A stretch of DNA of 64,000 nt from contig MU006229.1 in NCBI GenBank assembly GCA_010093685.1, positions 1,147,271 through 1,211,270 of the forward strand, given 5' to 3'. This document shows positions 1-11,439 of this stretch, in pieces. The translations under genes and the position numbers were made by a program. The notes beneath the pieces are model-generated. The model had not been told where the DNA came from, did no database searches, and saw only the letters and a list, made by a program, of their open reading frames with translations. The number at the start of each line of letters is the position of its first letter. Position 1 is the stretch's first letter. This DNA is from Ophiobolus disseminans. Its lineage: Eukaryota > Ascomycota > Dothideomycetes > Pleosporales > Phaeosphaeriaceae.

Positions 1-203
1 CGTGGTGTATGAAGGATCTATCGCTTCTGATACTAAGCGATCCGACGGCGCGAGGAAGGACCAGGTTCGTGGATATCTCGTCAGCGATGCAAATGACAGC
101 TTGAGACAGCTGCTGGTACAGTGCTTGATCGTTGCGCAACGCTTTGCTGCTTTTATACTTTGCCGCGCAACTGTTGAAGGTTAGCCTTGCGCATGAGACA
201 TGA
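1..203. other. Window edge, downstream of the ATPase gene
   Basis: This short stretch lies beyond the stop codon of the minus-strand ATPase gene. It contains one small open frame without recognisable features and probably represents 3' untranslated or intergenic sequence. Confidence 0.5.
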
Positions 204-3200
204 TTATAGGCAAAATGGTGCGCCGTGTATGTCCGGTAGCCCCCACATATCCGAAAAGAACCACTTTTGCAACCAGCCGAACCGTGTCGCGTATGCGCTG
301 CCATCAAGATAGCAGGAGCAAGGAGGTACGTACCAGTACAAGGCATATGCTTTAGCTTGCAGCTGTCTTGATAGTGTGACATTCTCGTGTGAGTCTTCGA
401 CAGTCGAAACCTCTTTGATGGTGTTGGAAAGGTAGCGACCCGTGAGTCCAAGGTGTTCGAACATGGCATGCAGCATCTGCACATCGTCAAGCTCGAAGGC
501 TAGTAACACGTTGTGCGCCAGCAACGCGTGGCGGTATCTTTGATGGTCCGGAATTGCAAAGTCATCTGTGACTCCCACAAGGATGTGATCATTCTCACCC
601 GCGTTCTTGGGCAAGAACTTTACTTCCTTGAGATCGTCCAAGGCTTTCGTAGTACCAGCGCTCATCGGATGTTTCGTCAGAAGATATCCTATGCTTATGA
701 GACGAGTGCGGACCTCGTCGATCCGTGGCTGCGCTTCCTCGGCCATGCGCTTGACTTCGTTGATAAGCATACTGAGGCTTGCCTTCTTGATACCCAGCCG
801 TCGAACGAAAAAGTCTCTTAGATCGCCATAGATTGTTGAAATGTTCTGAAAGTCAGCTAAAGTATAAGGGCTTTCCCACAAGCAGGTCGACACATTGTGC
901 CAGATGCGATGTTCACCCAGTACCAAATTCTTTTCCGTGAACGCTGATCTAGACGATGGTCAGTACCTATAATAATATTGCGAAGTTGGACGGGCATATG
1001 AGTCGCGCGGACAAGCACACATCTCTTGTAAATGCGACCGCACTGTCGGCAGGGCATCCACTTTGTGAAACCGGAAGAGTCGACGACTTACTTGATCTTT
1101 TGCCAATCATCTTCGGTGCTAGCCTTTGTAGCCAGAAATGCGTAAATACGACTAGTCAGCGACAGATGCGTACCAGCAGAACCGTTGTCACGGCGCGATT
1201 CGAGTTCCTCAAGCACATCGCCAATCTGGCAATCGGGAATACCGAGAATAGTGGAGAACAGACTGTGTACCAAGGCATCCTCGCCATACGTGCGTGACAG
1301 CACAGTCGTGAAGCTGATGAAGTCTGGGCCGTTCAAGATGCATTCGCTTCGCGTCACCCATTGTTCCAGGTCGCCATCCCACATGCAGGGATTTTGAGTG
1401 TGATCGAATACCTCGCTATTTGTTGTTAACTTCTAGGTACTTCAGAGCATGATTGTTAAGCCTACTCACCGGATTGAGTCATAGTCCTGAACTGTAGTCA
1501 GGCGTGCCATACATCGGTAGATTTCTGCGACCTGTTCAAACATAGGCTCACTCTCTCGTGACTTTGCCCGAATAGCGAGTATGTAGAACGTCAGGTCTGG
1601 CTTCGATTCAGCGCCAAATTCCTCAAGAAACATCCAGGATCTATGCGAAGTTTCGTTTAGCGTGGCTTCTGGTAGCTGGAGGAGAGGCATTGCAGTGCGG
1701 GAAACACCCACAACCTCAAGCGCTTGGAGAATTGTCTTCGTTGGAAGGTACGTCTTGCTTAGTCCAATCTGATTACCAGATATGCAAGGGACCGCACATT
1801 CGCGCAAGTCCTGATCAACGAAATGTGCATACAGCCCATATTCACTCCAATGTGCGCGAAGCGTGCCAAGAAACTTGGTTGGATTTTGAGCTAAAACGGC
1901 TCTGAGCGCTCCCGAAAGAGTCCATCCAACCCCAGAATCTCGGGGGCTTTTCAGGGGAGGATGGTACATGGCGCCCGTCATGCGTGAGAGCCACTCGTGC
2001 CAGGTCTCATTGTTGACACGCACGGTAGTAGGCTCTGCATCAAAGAGTAGTGTAGATATGTAGCGAAAGTTGACGTGCGCCGGAAGAAGCTGATACATGT
2101 CGTGTTCGCCGCTGGAAGGGAAGTACAATTCGCACCGCCATGATTTTGTCGTCGTTCCGCTCGTCAATGTAACATGAATCCATTTCTCGACATCTTCATT
2201 AACACACCGCTGGTGAAAGAGATACTGTAGTTGATCGATCGTATCAAACGGAGGGAACAAGCGATTGTGTACTTCTTTGATCTTGGCAAAAATAATCCGC
2301 CTAGAACACTCTTCAACACCCATGGCTTTGTAGAGCGCTTTTCGCTTGGCACTTCTGGAGGCGGTTTTGTCGAGCAATTTCAGCCCCAAAGACCCCGGTA
2401 TTGGTGTGGTTTTAGTATAGGGAAAGTATATTCGGTCGGAGCCGCCTGAGGCCACACCAGGCGCACCTGTCCATTGATTGGGTTTGGAGAGAGGAATGAT
2501 CGCAAGTCTTTTGATTCTAGACTGCGTCGCACTAGGTATCTCAGGATCGAAAGCTTGCGTGAAAAGCTCAGCGAAAGCATCATGCCATGGATCGTTCGCC
2601 TTGGTTGTCCGTAACACTGATGAGGATCGTATTAGGTCAGCCTGGAGCCGATCTATGATGTCGCCCCAGTATATGGTATCCACACCTAGCTCTTCAAGGA
2701 CATCACTACGTTCTTGTCCATACTCTGATGCTAGATAAATTTCGTTCGCCAAATCAGGGAGTATAGGCACCCCACAATGGAGCATGCTAGGAATCAGCTC
2801 TCGACACTGGTCTGGTGTCTTGAATTGTCCTCCTCGTGTTTGGAAGACATTCTTAGTCGCAAGAGCATCTTTGATGGAAGTAAATAGCGACTTCCAAGGG
2901 TACTCCATCTGGCCCTTTGGCATGTAGTCGAGCCACGAATACTGTAGGGAGTGATTGGAGACCGCAAATGTCGTTGAGACTGCAGACACAAATAGTTCTG
3001 CAACTCCTTCCCGTAGCGCATCATTCCAAGCGCAGTCAATTAAAGTCTCGCGGCTGGCAGAGGTGACAAAGTCAGATTGGACCAGGAACTGTCGGTTCAA
3101 AGTTAGCTTCATTAATAAACATGCTTTGTTGACTGACCTGCATCTGTTGTACTTGCTTTAAGGGCAAGTATGCGAAGACGCATTGGCCGTCGTCGCACAA

Positions 3201-4263
3201 CTTCGGTTGTAGTGTTGTTGGGTCGAGAGGGAAAGCGAGCTCAATTGTCGCAGATGTTCGCTTCTTACGAAGTTCGTGGGTAGGCATAGGGGACTTGTTT
3301 TTTTGGAACATCAGATACAAGCATGTATCAGTCTCCGTGTTGCCGCCGTTGTTTTGCGAGCGAGTGATGATGCATTTAGCTCGAAGAGGGCTGTATTGTT
3401 TGGCAAAGGTCACTCTATCGCACTGCGCATCGAGTCGGGTGATGTTGATGTGCAAGTTTCGAAGTTTCTGTAAGAACATGATCGTCGTTTCCGGTAAGTC
3501 TTTGATCGCCTCGACAAGCCGTGAGTACTCCCGTTTAGCCTCGTTAGAGTATCGCAGGGTTATTCTTGTCGTAACGTCATCGGGTAGAACGTCCGGCGAG
3601 GCATCCAGAGGCGTCACCATACCGAGACCATCCTCTCCTTGTGAATGTCTGAAGCAGAACGACCAGAAACCGGACTGTATCTGGACCTCATCTGCGATGG
3701 AGAAGACGGACTTAAAGCCGAAGCCTTTCTCGCCGATGTGATTATCGTCCTTCAGAATCTTCTTTGAACTCTTCCCTGTAGCACAGATAGCTTCAATGTT
3801 TGCCCTTGTGAACCCATCCTCGTTGGTTTCAACGACAAAAGCATCTGATGTGACTTCGAAGCGTAGGTATGGGGAGATCTCAGAAGGAAGCTTCCTATAC
3901 GAGGAATCATCGGCATTCTGGATCAGCTCATACAGAAAACGATATTTTGATGAGTACAGTTGCTCCGAGATACTCCAGGACATTAGTGAACGAAACTCCG
4001 TGGGTCTAGATCCCTTATTTTGTAGTGTATGCAGCCTCAGTTTCCCGCTTCAACTGAACAATCCTGAGGAGCTTTTCCTGTGTTCGTAAGTTGAGAGTAT
4101 GAAGATCCCGTAACGTGTCCGCGTCAAGGTGTCCCTTTTCTGCTCTGATGTTATCAACGACCGCTTGTGCCTCAATGTGAGTTTGTGGCTCGCGGTCACC
4201 AAGTTCTTTGAAAACGCCGTAGCGTCTACCGAGTGTGCCGGCCAGCTCGGTTTCCATGTTCAT
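204..4263 (-). CDS. Sacsin/NO VEIN-like histidine-kinase-type ATPase domain protein
   Basis: A multi-exon gene for a protein of roughly 1,180-1,240 residues. The N-terminal part carries a GHKL (Hsp90/histidine-kinase-like) ATP-binding fold: the N-box helix reads FLYELIQNADD, followed by the G1-like IGEKGFGFKSVF, as in the sacsin and plant NO VEIN families. The remaining ~900 residues show no domain I can name. Introns read from splice signals: about 3089-3137, 1416-1469 and 949-1091. From the ATG at 3983 these exons sum to 1,178 codons. An upstream exon (ATG near 4263 or 4257) carries a leader with an IRAEKG segment that I associate with this family; its junction to the ATPase exon (about 3995-4065) is ambiguous, and one candidate intron with a weak GTTGAA donor would fit. 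The biochemical role of fungal members is unknown. ATPase-fold assignment is firm; the start is not. Confidence 0.8.
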
Positions 4264-5274
4264 GGTGGTGCAGGTATAGTGCAAGGCCGTGTTCGCTTAG
4301 AAGAAGAAGAGTTGTGAGATAGTGTTTGGAGATACCATTGTTCTAAAGGTTGACGGGAAATCAAGAATACGCACCCATAGATCCGCGCCGCATTCTAGCA
4401 GACGCTTGAAACAATGTAGTCAGGGGTAAGCGCTTCGCAAGATAAGCCAGTCTACAAGGCGGCTAGAGACAATATTCTTCGCTCAATTGACAGTCGCAAT
4501 ACACAAATAGATGGTAGTATGTCGCTTGTGAGCCAAGTAAGGTTTCATTTGATACTGTTGTGGTTGATCGAGCCGATGGAGATGGTCAAATAGCGGTTAT
4601 ATGTGTACATCCTCGAGCCGGTCTTGAAAACATGCCTGACGCCTCTTGTTCACCAGGTGTTTCGGGGGCGTCGTATGCATAGCAAGAATGTCGTACTCGA
4701 ACAGATATTGCGTGAAAGGGGTTTGGGTGTCGGGGCGGCCCGTCGCGCGTGAGGATCCAGGCGCGTGCATCAACACGAATAGAGGGCTCGTAAACAAGCC
4801 TCGAGTTCCCCTACGAGAACGCGCGAGGCAGCGTAAGCCGCCAGGCGATGCGCGCATACCTCCGGACTGATATCTGTTGCAGGCTTAGAATGCTCACGGG
4901 CGTTTCGAGACGGGTATCAAGGTTGGTATATCCGACGTTGCAGGTGGTAAGTGCGAACACTACCGGTACCCCTCGCGCACCAACCAAGTGACATCACTCA
5001 AAACAACTCAACTGTGATTGGATATTCCGTCTAGACTTTGGGATCGTAACTAATAACTTCTATAGAGCGTTACCTAACGGTATTCATCTCGCATGTGATG
5101 ATGGTACGAAGGAGGCCGCAGTCTGGTAGCGAGTCGCACGACCCCAAGATTGCGACCCGAAAATTCCACCATCGTTCTAAAACCTGGCTTCCCTTCCGCA
5201 ACAATCTCATCACATACACCCGCAACACACTCTCGCCGCATTCACCAACTGAGCATTCCGGTCACCATCACAAT
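4264..5274. other. Intergenic, no gene seen
   Basis: About 1 kb between the start of the ATPase gene and the small secreted-protein gene. Open frames here lack domains, plausible introns or a coding look. The last ~150 bases share short blocks with the region upstream of the related gene at 14015. Confidence 0.5.
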
Positions 5275-5480
5275 ATGAAAGTCTCAAGTCTTGTCGTGGC
5301 ACTTATGTGCTGCATGCTCAGCACCGCGAAGGACAGCAGAGTACCTAGGTAAGTTTGCCAACTCGCCAAACATACGAGCTTGAAGATGATGACGAGAACG
5401 ACTAAAGCAAGGATGCATGCAAAGACGAACCTTGTGTATGTGAAAGCTCTTTAAAGACTACAAAAAGTATGGGGTACTGA
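5275..5480 (+). CDS. Small secreted cysteine-containing protein, copy 1
   Basis: A predicted 48-residue protein. It starts with a signal peptide (MKVSSLVVALMCCMLSTA) almost identical to that of the gene at 14015, followed by a short mature part with three cysteines (C..C.C spacing). The intron at 5349-5407 (GTAAGT...AAAG) aligns with the first intron of copy 2, and similarity continues upstream and downstream, so the two are duplicates. Relative to copy 2, the middle of the mature region with its cysteine pairs is missing. An alternative second intron (GTATGT at 5436 to TTTAG near 5491) would give a different, shorter C-terminus. Size and export signal resemble fungal effector or antimicrobial peptides; function is unknown and copy 1 may be degenerate. 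Confidence 0.5.
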
Positions 5481-5988
5481 TGAGTTTAGTTTCCCAAATG
5501 CGCTTAACGCCAATCGATCCGAATATGGTACGCAAGCAGATGGAGGGCCTGTAAACAAGTTTCAGAAAGTTTTAAGTAACCTTGAATGTCTTAGAGCTTA
5601 CGGCAACGAAAATGTCAAGGCGATATTACAGTCGCTTGCTCTTGAGGTCTGGAACTTTAGTCGCGTTCGGAGGAGGACCGAAGAATGGCTCGATATACAC
5701 ACTAGCTCGCTCGGCACAACACCGAGCTGGTTCACAGCACCGAGCTTGGAGGAGAACTTTCGCGGCGTACACGAGCAGCTTGTAACGGGCGTCTTCAGAT
5801 TCGGACCTCGCGACCCACTTCTGCGATTGAATACATGTGGGGTTGAATGGTCGGATAGCGGCCGAGCAAGACTGAAGCACCGGATGATGCTGCAGGATGT
5901 GCTTCAGTTCTGCAGTATTAATTTGATCTGGTGTGGCCGTTAATACATAGGAGAACAACAGCGAATCTGGAAGCACCAGAGAGCTACT
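5481..5988. other. Intergenic; promoter region of the SDR gene
   Basis: About 500 bases with no supported gene. It holds the 3' side of the small secreted-protein gene and the upstream region of the reductase gene. Confidence 0.5.
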
Positions 5989-6815
5989 ATGTCCCTCACA
6001 AACAAAGTCGCAATTGTGACAGGAGGTGCCCGTGGCATCGGAAGAGGCATTGTTCTAGCGTTGGCCAAAGAGGGCGCAAAGGTTGTTCAAAGTCCACCAT
6101 GAGGCTGATCAAAGATATTCATACTTACTCGGCGTAGGTCGCTTTCACATATGTCTCCCTTTCTTCCACTCCGCACGCCGCAGCCCTTGTCAAAGAAGTC
6201 TCAGCCCTAGGCTTTAGCGCGCATGCCATTCAGGCAGACTGCCGCGACCTGTCCGCACCCAACCATATCGTCACGGAAACTCTCTCCGCCTTCTCCGTTT
6301 CGACATTGGACATATTGGTGAACAATGCCGGTGTGGGCTCAGCAGGAACGCTGCTCGGAGAAATCACAGCAGAAGAATTCGCCACGGTGATGGATGTCAA
6401 TGTGCGCGCAGTGATCTTCATGACGCAGGCATTCGTTCGACATATTGCGCGCGGCGGACGCATCGTCAACCTATCTTCCGTGTCGGCGCGGGGAGGATAT
6501 GCCACACAGTCCGTATACACAGCATCCAAAGCAGCTGTCGAGGGATTGACACGTGTCTGGGCAACTGAGCTGGGCCATAAATACGGTGCCACTGTGAATG
6601 CGGTAAATCCGGGTCCTGTGGACACCGACATGTACAGAGCGGCAGGGAAGGTGCACTTAATTCGCATGGAGGAACAAAACAAGAAGACACCGGCTGCACC
6701 GAGGGCAGGAAGCGAAAACGACGTGGCGGATATAGTATTGTTTTTGTGTGAGGAGCGGTCGAGGTGGGTTACGGGTGATGTGGTATGTGCCAATGGGGGG
6801 ATGATGTTCGTTTGA
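5989..6815 (+). CDS. Short-chain dehydrogenase/reductase (classical SDR)
   Basis: A 256-residue classical SDR that uses NAD(P)H to interconvert an alcohol and a ketone. The nucleotide-binding TGGARGIG is at residues 11-18, NNAG at about 93-96, and the catalytic Ser-Tyr-Lys triad is Ser145, Tyr158 and Lys162 (YTASK). The C-terminus has the usual WVTGDV...NGG tail. One intron, 6082-6137, has a slightly unusual GTTGTT donor; exons of 93 and 678 nt keep frame. The sequence resembles the FabG/3-oxoacyl-reductase-like class, which in fungi also includes sugar and polyol reductases, so the substrate cannot be read off. It converges with the Zn2Cys6 regulator and lies beside a polyol dehydrogenase and a sugar transporter, which suggests but does not prove a role in carbohydrate catabolism. 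Confidence 0.9.
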
Positions 6816-6901
6816 GAGGCATTTGGATGGTCCACCATGGGGCTTGCCATAGCATTACGGTCATATTACCAAGTCGGCATGTATTAGTATCATCGTCTTC
6901 T

Positions 6902-9272
6902 TCACCCAGGCATCCACGATCCTTGATCAAAATATGGTTCAGCTGAGTTTGAATCCATCTGTACCATAATAGCCCCTGTCGCATCAAGTAGCTCCGCGTC
7001 GGTGGATCCCTGAGCATACCATGGAAAGCTCAATGATCCATCTCCAGTTAAGATAGCATCCGTCGGGGGTTGTATCAGCGGAGGCTGGAATGAAGCCCAC
7101 AGCGGCGCATTAAACTGCCAATAATCTAGAGCAGCCTCTTGACCAATTTGAGACATGGAGGTTGGCGTGATATCCGGGAAGGTTGAAGATTCGCGATGAT
7201 CTGTGCATGTCAGCGGATATTGGTCGCGCAGGACTAGTAAGCATGAGCTTTCGAGCGAACTGATTTCGTGTTTCTTGCTCTGAACTCATGATGCGACATA
7301 CCTAGAAGTCTTTGAAGGATGTCACTCGCTCTCAAAGCCATGCCATGTGACTTTCCAAGCTTCCTCAAGCAAAGAACAGAGCGTGTCAAAAGCTCTCGCC
7401 ATTGTGTAGCATGAGCATGCAGTGGATCATATATGTAGCACGTAGCTTGCAAGAAACTGGCTGTAATGAGCCAGTACGTTGCATACCAAGCAAGACCGCG
7501 GGGCTGGGCTTCGGCAAGGTCGACATAATCGCAAATTGATTGGACGCACTCTTCTGCACCTGTCAAACAGGCCCGGATAGATCTGAGTGCCGGATCAAGA
7601 TTTCCCTTTTCGGTGATCTTCTCAAAGATAATGGGTCGATGAAGGATGATCCGGAGATGGAAAGAGCGCCAGATCAGGATTCGCTTAGGTATGTCGAACC
7701 AGGCGCCCGCCGTGGTCTCCTCAAAAAAGTGAGCTGGAAGATCCTGACGCCACTTCAATACCTTCAAGTCTAGTTCAAATGCTCTTTCATCGCTTGGGAT
7801 CTGGTTGCTGAGAAGTTCCACTTGAACCATGTTTGCAATTACAGCAAGCTTCACCTGATAGATGAGACATGAGGTTACTGTTGGACCATCGCTTGTATCC
7901 GGTAGCATCTCCATGTCAACGGCGAGGTCTTGGTCATCAAGGCTCGTTGGAAGCCGGACGTTGACGCCGACAAGAGACACTGGTGGCCGGCCGAGGGTGA
8001 GTTGAGCTCCCGACACAAATATGAACAAGACCCACCACACTCGTCTAGGGTAATAAGAACATCAGTAGGTGTCATCTATGTGCCCTGTAAGTGATGTTTT
8101 CATACCTCCGGATTTCCATAGTGAAGGGGCTCGAATGCGGTAGGCCAAACTCGCGATGTAACCCTATTGCGAGCGCCATACTAAATGCAATGCCAATCAG
8201 CACAAAGCCGGCGTTGGGCTTGTTCCGCTTTTGAAGGTAATTAGCCATAAGCACAAGGCCTTGCACGTAGCTGAGAGAGCCTTTCTCTAGAACATCCATG
8301 TTCAGGTTTTTTCTAGCGATCCGGTAGAACGGGATGTCACTATTTGTTTCTTGCGTCTCACCGACAAATGCCCCGATGGCTACGACAATGTTGTATAACA
8401 GAGGCCAAGATCCATCGCGTGGCTTCGAGAGTGCACCTGCCATATCAATGCCAGTCAGCGGAACCGATGACGAATTTACGTACCTGAGACTCGAGCACGG
8501 AATGTGCCTTCGTGGAGAATGGGATAAGCAGTGTGATATATGGTGAAGTAGTCGTTCATGTACCGGCTGATATCAACAGAAGATGCTACTGGCAAGTTCC
8601 GGGTGTCGGGCTCGTCTAATGATGTGGTGTTCGTGCTAGGAAATGGTGCGTACAAATGTAGTGACTGTAGAAATTTGACAGCTGCCACCCCGGATTGGGG
8701 ACCCATGTAGCCAGCTTTCCCCGGCTCCGCAACGAGAAACCCCATTCCATCCGTGGTGTTGTCAAAATTTTGGGACTCATCGAATTCGAAGTCCTCTGCA
8801 TTGCTCGCCTCTGCTGGGCTGGTTTGTGAAGTCTGATCCACAGATTGTGCCATCGGTTCGGACACGGGTGGTGGCACAACGCTACCTTGACGCGGTCCAG
8901 AGATTATCTGGGTAGGAGAGTCGTTCTGTCCGCTTTCGAGATTGTGTATGGCATCCTCGAGATTGAAGTTTGGCAGGTGAATGGCCCATGCTCTTTCGAT
9001 TAATTGGATCCTTCGCTCAGCTGCCCCCAGACGCCTATAAGAATAAGTACATTGTAAGGTTGTCGGCAATTGTCGCACCTTTCGGTGGCGGATAGCTGCA
9101 CCAACGGCGAGCTATATGCACACAGCTTTCCGTCGCGTCTACAATTTGCGCAATTATCTCCACCCGAGCACCGAACTTTGCGGCGCTTGCACTCATCACA
9201 GGCGGGCAACTTACGAGGGCCCTGGCGGGAACCAACGTGCGCCTGCATCGCAGCAGATCCTTCGGCAGACAT
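6902..9272 (-). CDS. Zn2Cys6 fungal-specific transcription factor
   Basis: A 716-residue regulator in five exons. The N-terminal binuclear zinc cluster is complete (residues about 25-52: C-x2-C-x6-C-x5-C-x2-C-x6-C, starting CDECKRRKVRC). A central fungal_trans regulatory domain follows, with the conserved EIRRRVWW motif formed exactly across an intron and a following GRPP. Introns, all GT-AG: about 9035-9078, 8437-8483, 8045-8105 and 7234-7301; exons total 717 codons. The protein would act in the nucleus on CGG-containing sites. It sits between an SDR gene and a polyol dehydrogenase gene, close to a sugar transporter, and is the natural candidate regulator of that group. Its own promoter has a 14-bp palindrome. 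Targets are inferred from position only. Confidence 0.93.
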
Positions 9273-9588
9273 GGGAAAAGATTGCAGATGGAGATGGCTG
9301 CCAGCAACTCCGAGTTAGGGGTTGCACCCGATTGTTACCGGTAACATAGCGTCCCTGGCTTGTGCGCACGGGTACCTCCGACCCCCGCACGTTGCACCTG
9401 CAGCCCCCAACATCAAGGCAAAGATCACACAAATTGGATTGCATCAGTGCACAAAACTCGCCTTACAAAATGTTTTTTGTCTACCTTTTGTTCTGAGATG
9501 ATTTCAGCGGCATTGAGGAAGACCATAAAGACAAGGCGACAGGACCCGACCACAGCAACATGAGCAGCTTCGATTAAGCAGCAGCGTC
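9273..9588. promoter_or_regulatory. Promoter of the Zn2Cys6 gene, with a 14-bp palindrome
   Basis: The gap between the regulator's start codon and the 3' end of the dehydrogenase. It contains a perfect palindrome, TGTTACCGGTAACA, at 9333-9346, about 60 bases upstream of the ATG. Such a site could bind a dimeric regulator, including the gene's own product, but that is inference. Confidence 0.4.
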
Positions 9589-10780
9589 TCAGTCATCAAG
9601 GATCTGCACTTTGATAGCCCTTGATGCTGGAGTTGAAGCCGTGGCAAACGCATCTACGCCCTCCTCCAATATGTATCGATGTGTCACGAGAGGTTTGAGG
9701 TCAATGAGCCCCTCACTGACTAGGCTGATTGCCTTTGGGTATGTATCGTGATACCGGTACTGGAAGCGAAGATCAATCTCTTTGGATGACAGACGCATAA
9801 ACGGTATGTTCTGGAAGTCCTTTCCGACACCGATCACAAAAACGGCTCCTCCAAATCTGGTCGCCTGGTGCATTGATTAGCAAGGGACTCATGCCACTGG
9901 TTGGGCGAAGCCTCACATAGATACCAGCTTGGATACTGGATTCAATGCCAGTACATTCCAACACCAGTTCTGTCTCTTCGCCCAAAGAGTCCACAATTTT
10001 CTTTCCAAGCTCTCTCGTATCATCCCCCTTATCAACCTGGACTGTGCGAACGCGTGGCACAAGCTTCTTCGCCACATCCAAGCGATTTTTGTCGAGATCC
10101 GTTATGACAATAGGCGCAGCGCCCGCGGCATGCGCAGCAAGAAGGCTTACCAGCCCGATAGGTCCTGCTCCGCAGATCACGAGGGAGGTGCCTAGTCGGA
10201 GATTCGACCTATCAATTCCCGCCAGGGCGACAGAGAGAGGCTCGAGTAGAGAGCCTTCCTCGAAAGATAGGCTGTCTGGAAGTGCATGCAGCCATGCTTC
10301 GGGGTGTACATGATATCGCCTCAATGTACCATCGAACGGTGGCGTGGAGAAGAACTTTACGTCGGGGCATGCGTTGTAGCGGCCAGTTCGACAGAAATAG
10401 CAAGTCGGCAAGGAACAAGGAATGCCACACTCGAGCGCGACACGATCGCCTATTCTCAACGTCAACTCTGCAATGGAAAACCTAGAAGAAGACTTACCCG
10501 GCTTAAATCTGGTCACCTGGCTGCCCGTTTTGATGACAACACCTGAGCTTTCATGCCCAAGTCCGTTTTCTCCTACCACAACCATGTCTCCTATCTTTCC
10601 ATGCTTCCAAAAATGTACATCTGAACCACAGATGCCAGTTGCTCGAACATGAATCAGGCAGTCGTTGGAGCCGGGCTCAGGAACTTCGCTGTCGACTAAA
10701 TGAAGGCCATGCTGAGGATTGGTGTTCACCGCGATGTTGCGCGGTTTGCGCTCCAGGATCTCTGCGGTTGTGGATGACAT
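9589..10780 (-). CDS. Zinc-dependent medium-chain polyol dehydrogenase, L-arabinitol 4-dehydrogenase-like
   Basis: A 363-residue medium-chain dehydrogenase that would oxidise a sugar alcohol to a ketose with NAD+. Catalytic zinc ligands appear as Cys51 (GICGSD), His76 and Glu77 (GLGHESSG). A cysteine-rich structural-zinc lobe follows (C..C..C.......C around TGRYNAC). The Rossmann motif is GAGPIG and the acidic residue in ITDLD fits NAD+ preference. Introns: about 10450-10497 (48 nt; removal gives FKPGDRVALE, as expected for the family) and 9865-9916; exons sum to 364 codons. Overall it looks closest to L-arabinitol 4-dehydrogenase, with xylitol and sorbitol dehydrogenases as alternatives. It is divergent from the sugar transporter across a 659-bp shared promoter. 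Confidence 0.9.
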
Positions 10781-11439
10781 GGTTAAATGGAGGATTACTA
10801 TGGCACACTGTGGTCGACAAGCTGAACTCTACTGAGTCAACAACATCTGCCTGGTTCAAATACTCACAGATATCACTTTCCCTTCATTCGCCTCCGACTC
10901 CGATTTTCGTTTATCGGCGGTCGTCCGAAGGACAATCACTTGCGCAGCTGCTGTTGTGCGACAGAAATCTCGGATGAGGGTTACATCTCGGAATTACACC
11001 GACTTCAACCAGGTGGCTGAGGGAAGGCCAAGCGTCAACGAAATGGGTATGCTTAGTCTGATTCCAAAGCTGTGATTTACTGACCATGTTATGAGTGTTC
11101 GCACTATGCGATGGTAGCTTCGCGCTCAGCCCGAGAGGTGCTCAGGCGACGTCGTGATTCGTTCGGCGCCGCACCGAACCTTGCATTGCACGTCAAATGC
11201 CCGACCGATAGACCGCAACTATGCTCGACACTCAGATTCTCCACGCGAATTCCTCCACACTTACCCCAGCTTCTCCACGTTTCTAAGTTCAGCTGATATG
11301 TATATAACCGTCACCTGTCGTATAGGTTCAGATCATCGCGACACCGAAACAACAATATTCGACTTTGTTCAAGTCAAACATTACTACATTTTTACATCTC
11401 TCCTACAAAACATTATCGATTAAACACTCTGCTATCGCA
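10781..11439. promoter_or_regulatory. Divergent promoter between polyol dehydrogenase and sugar transporter
   Basis: A 659-bp bidirectional intergenic region. It carries a perfect inverted repeat GTTCGG-N7-CCGAAC at 11161-11179 and a second CGG-N4-CCG arrangement at 10918-10927, both of the type bound by Zn2Cys6 dimers. The 3' part before the transporter is AT-rich, with a TATATAA-like stretch near 11300. Confidence 0.5.
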
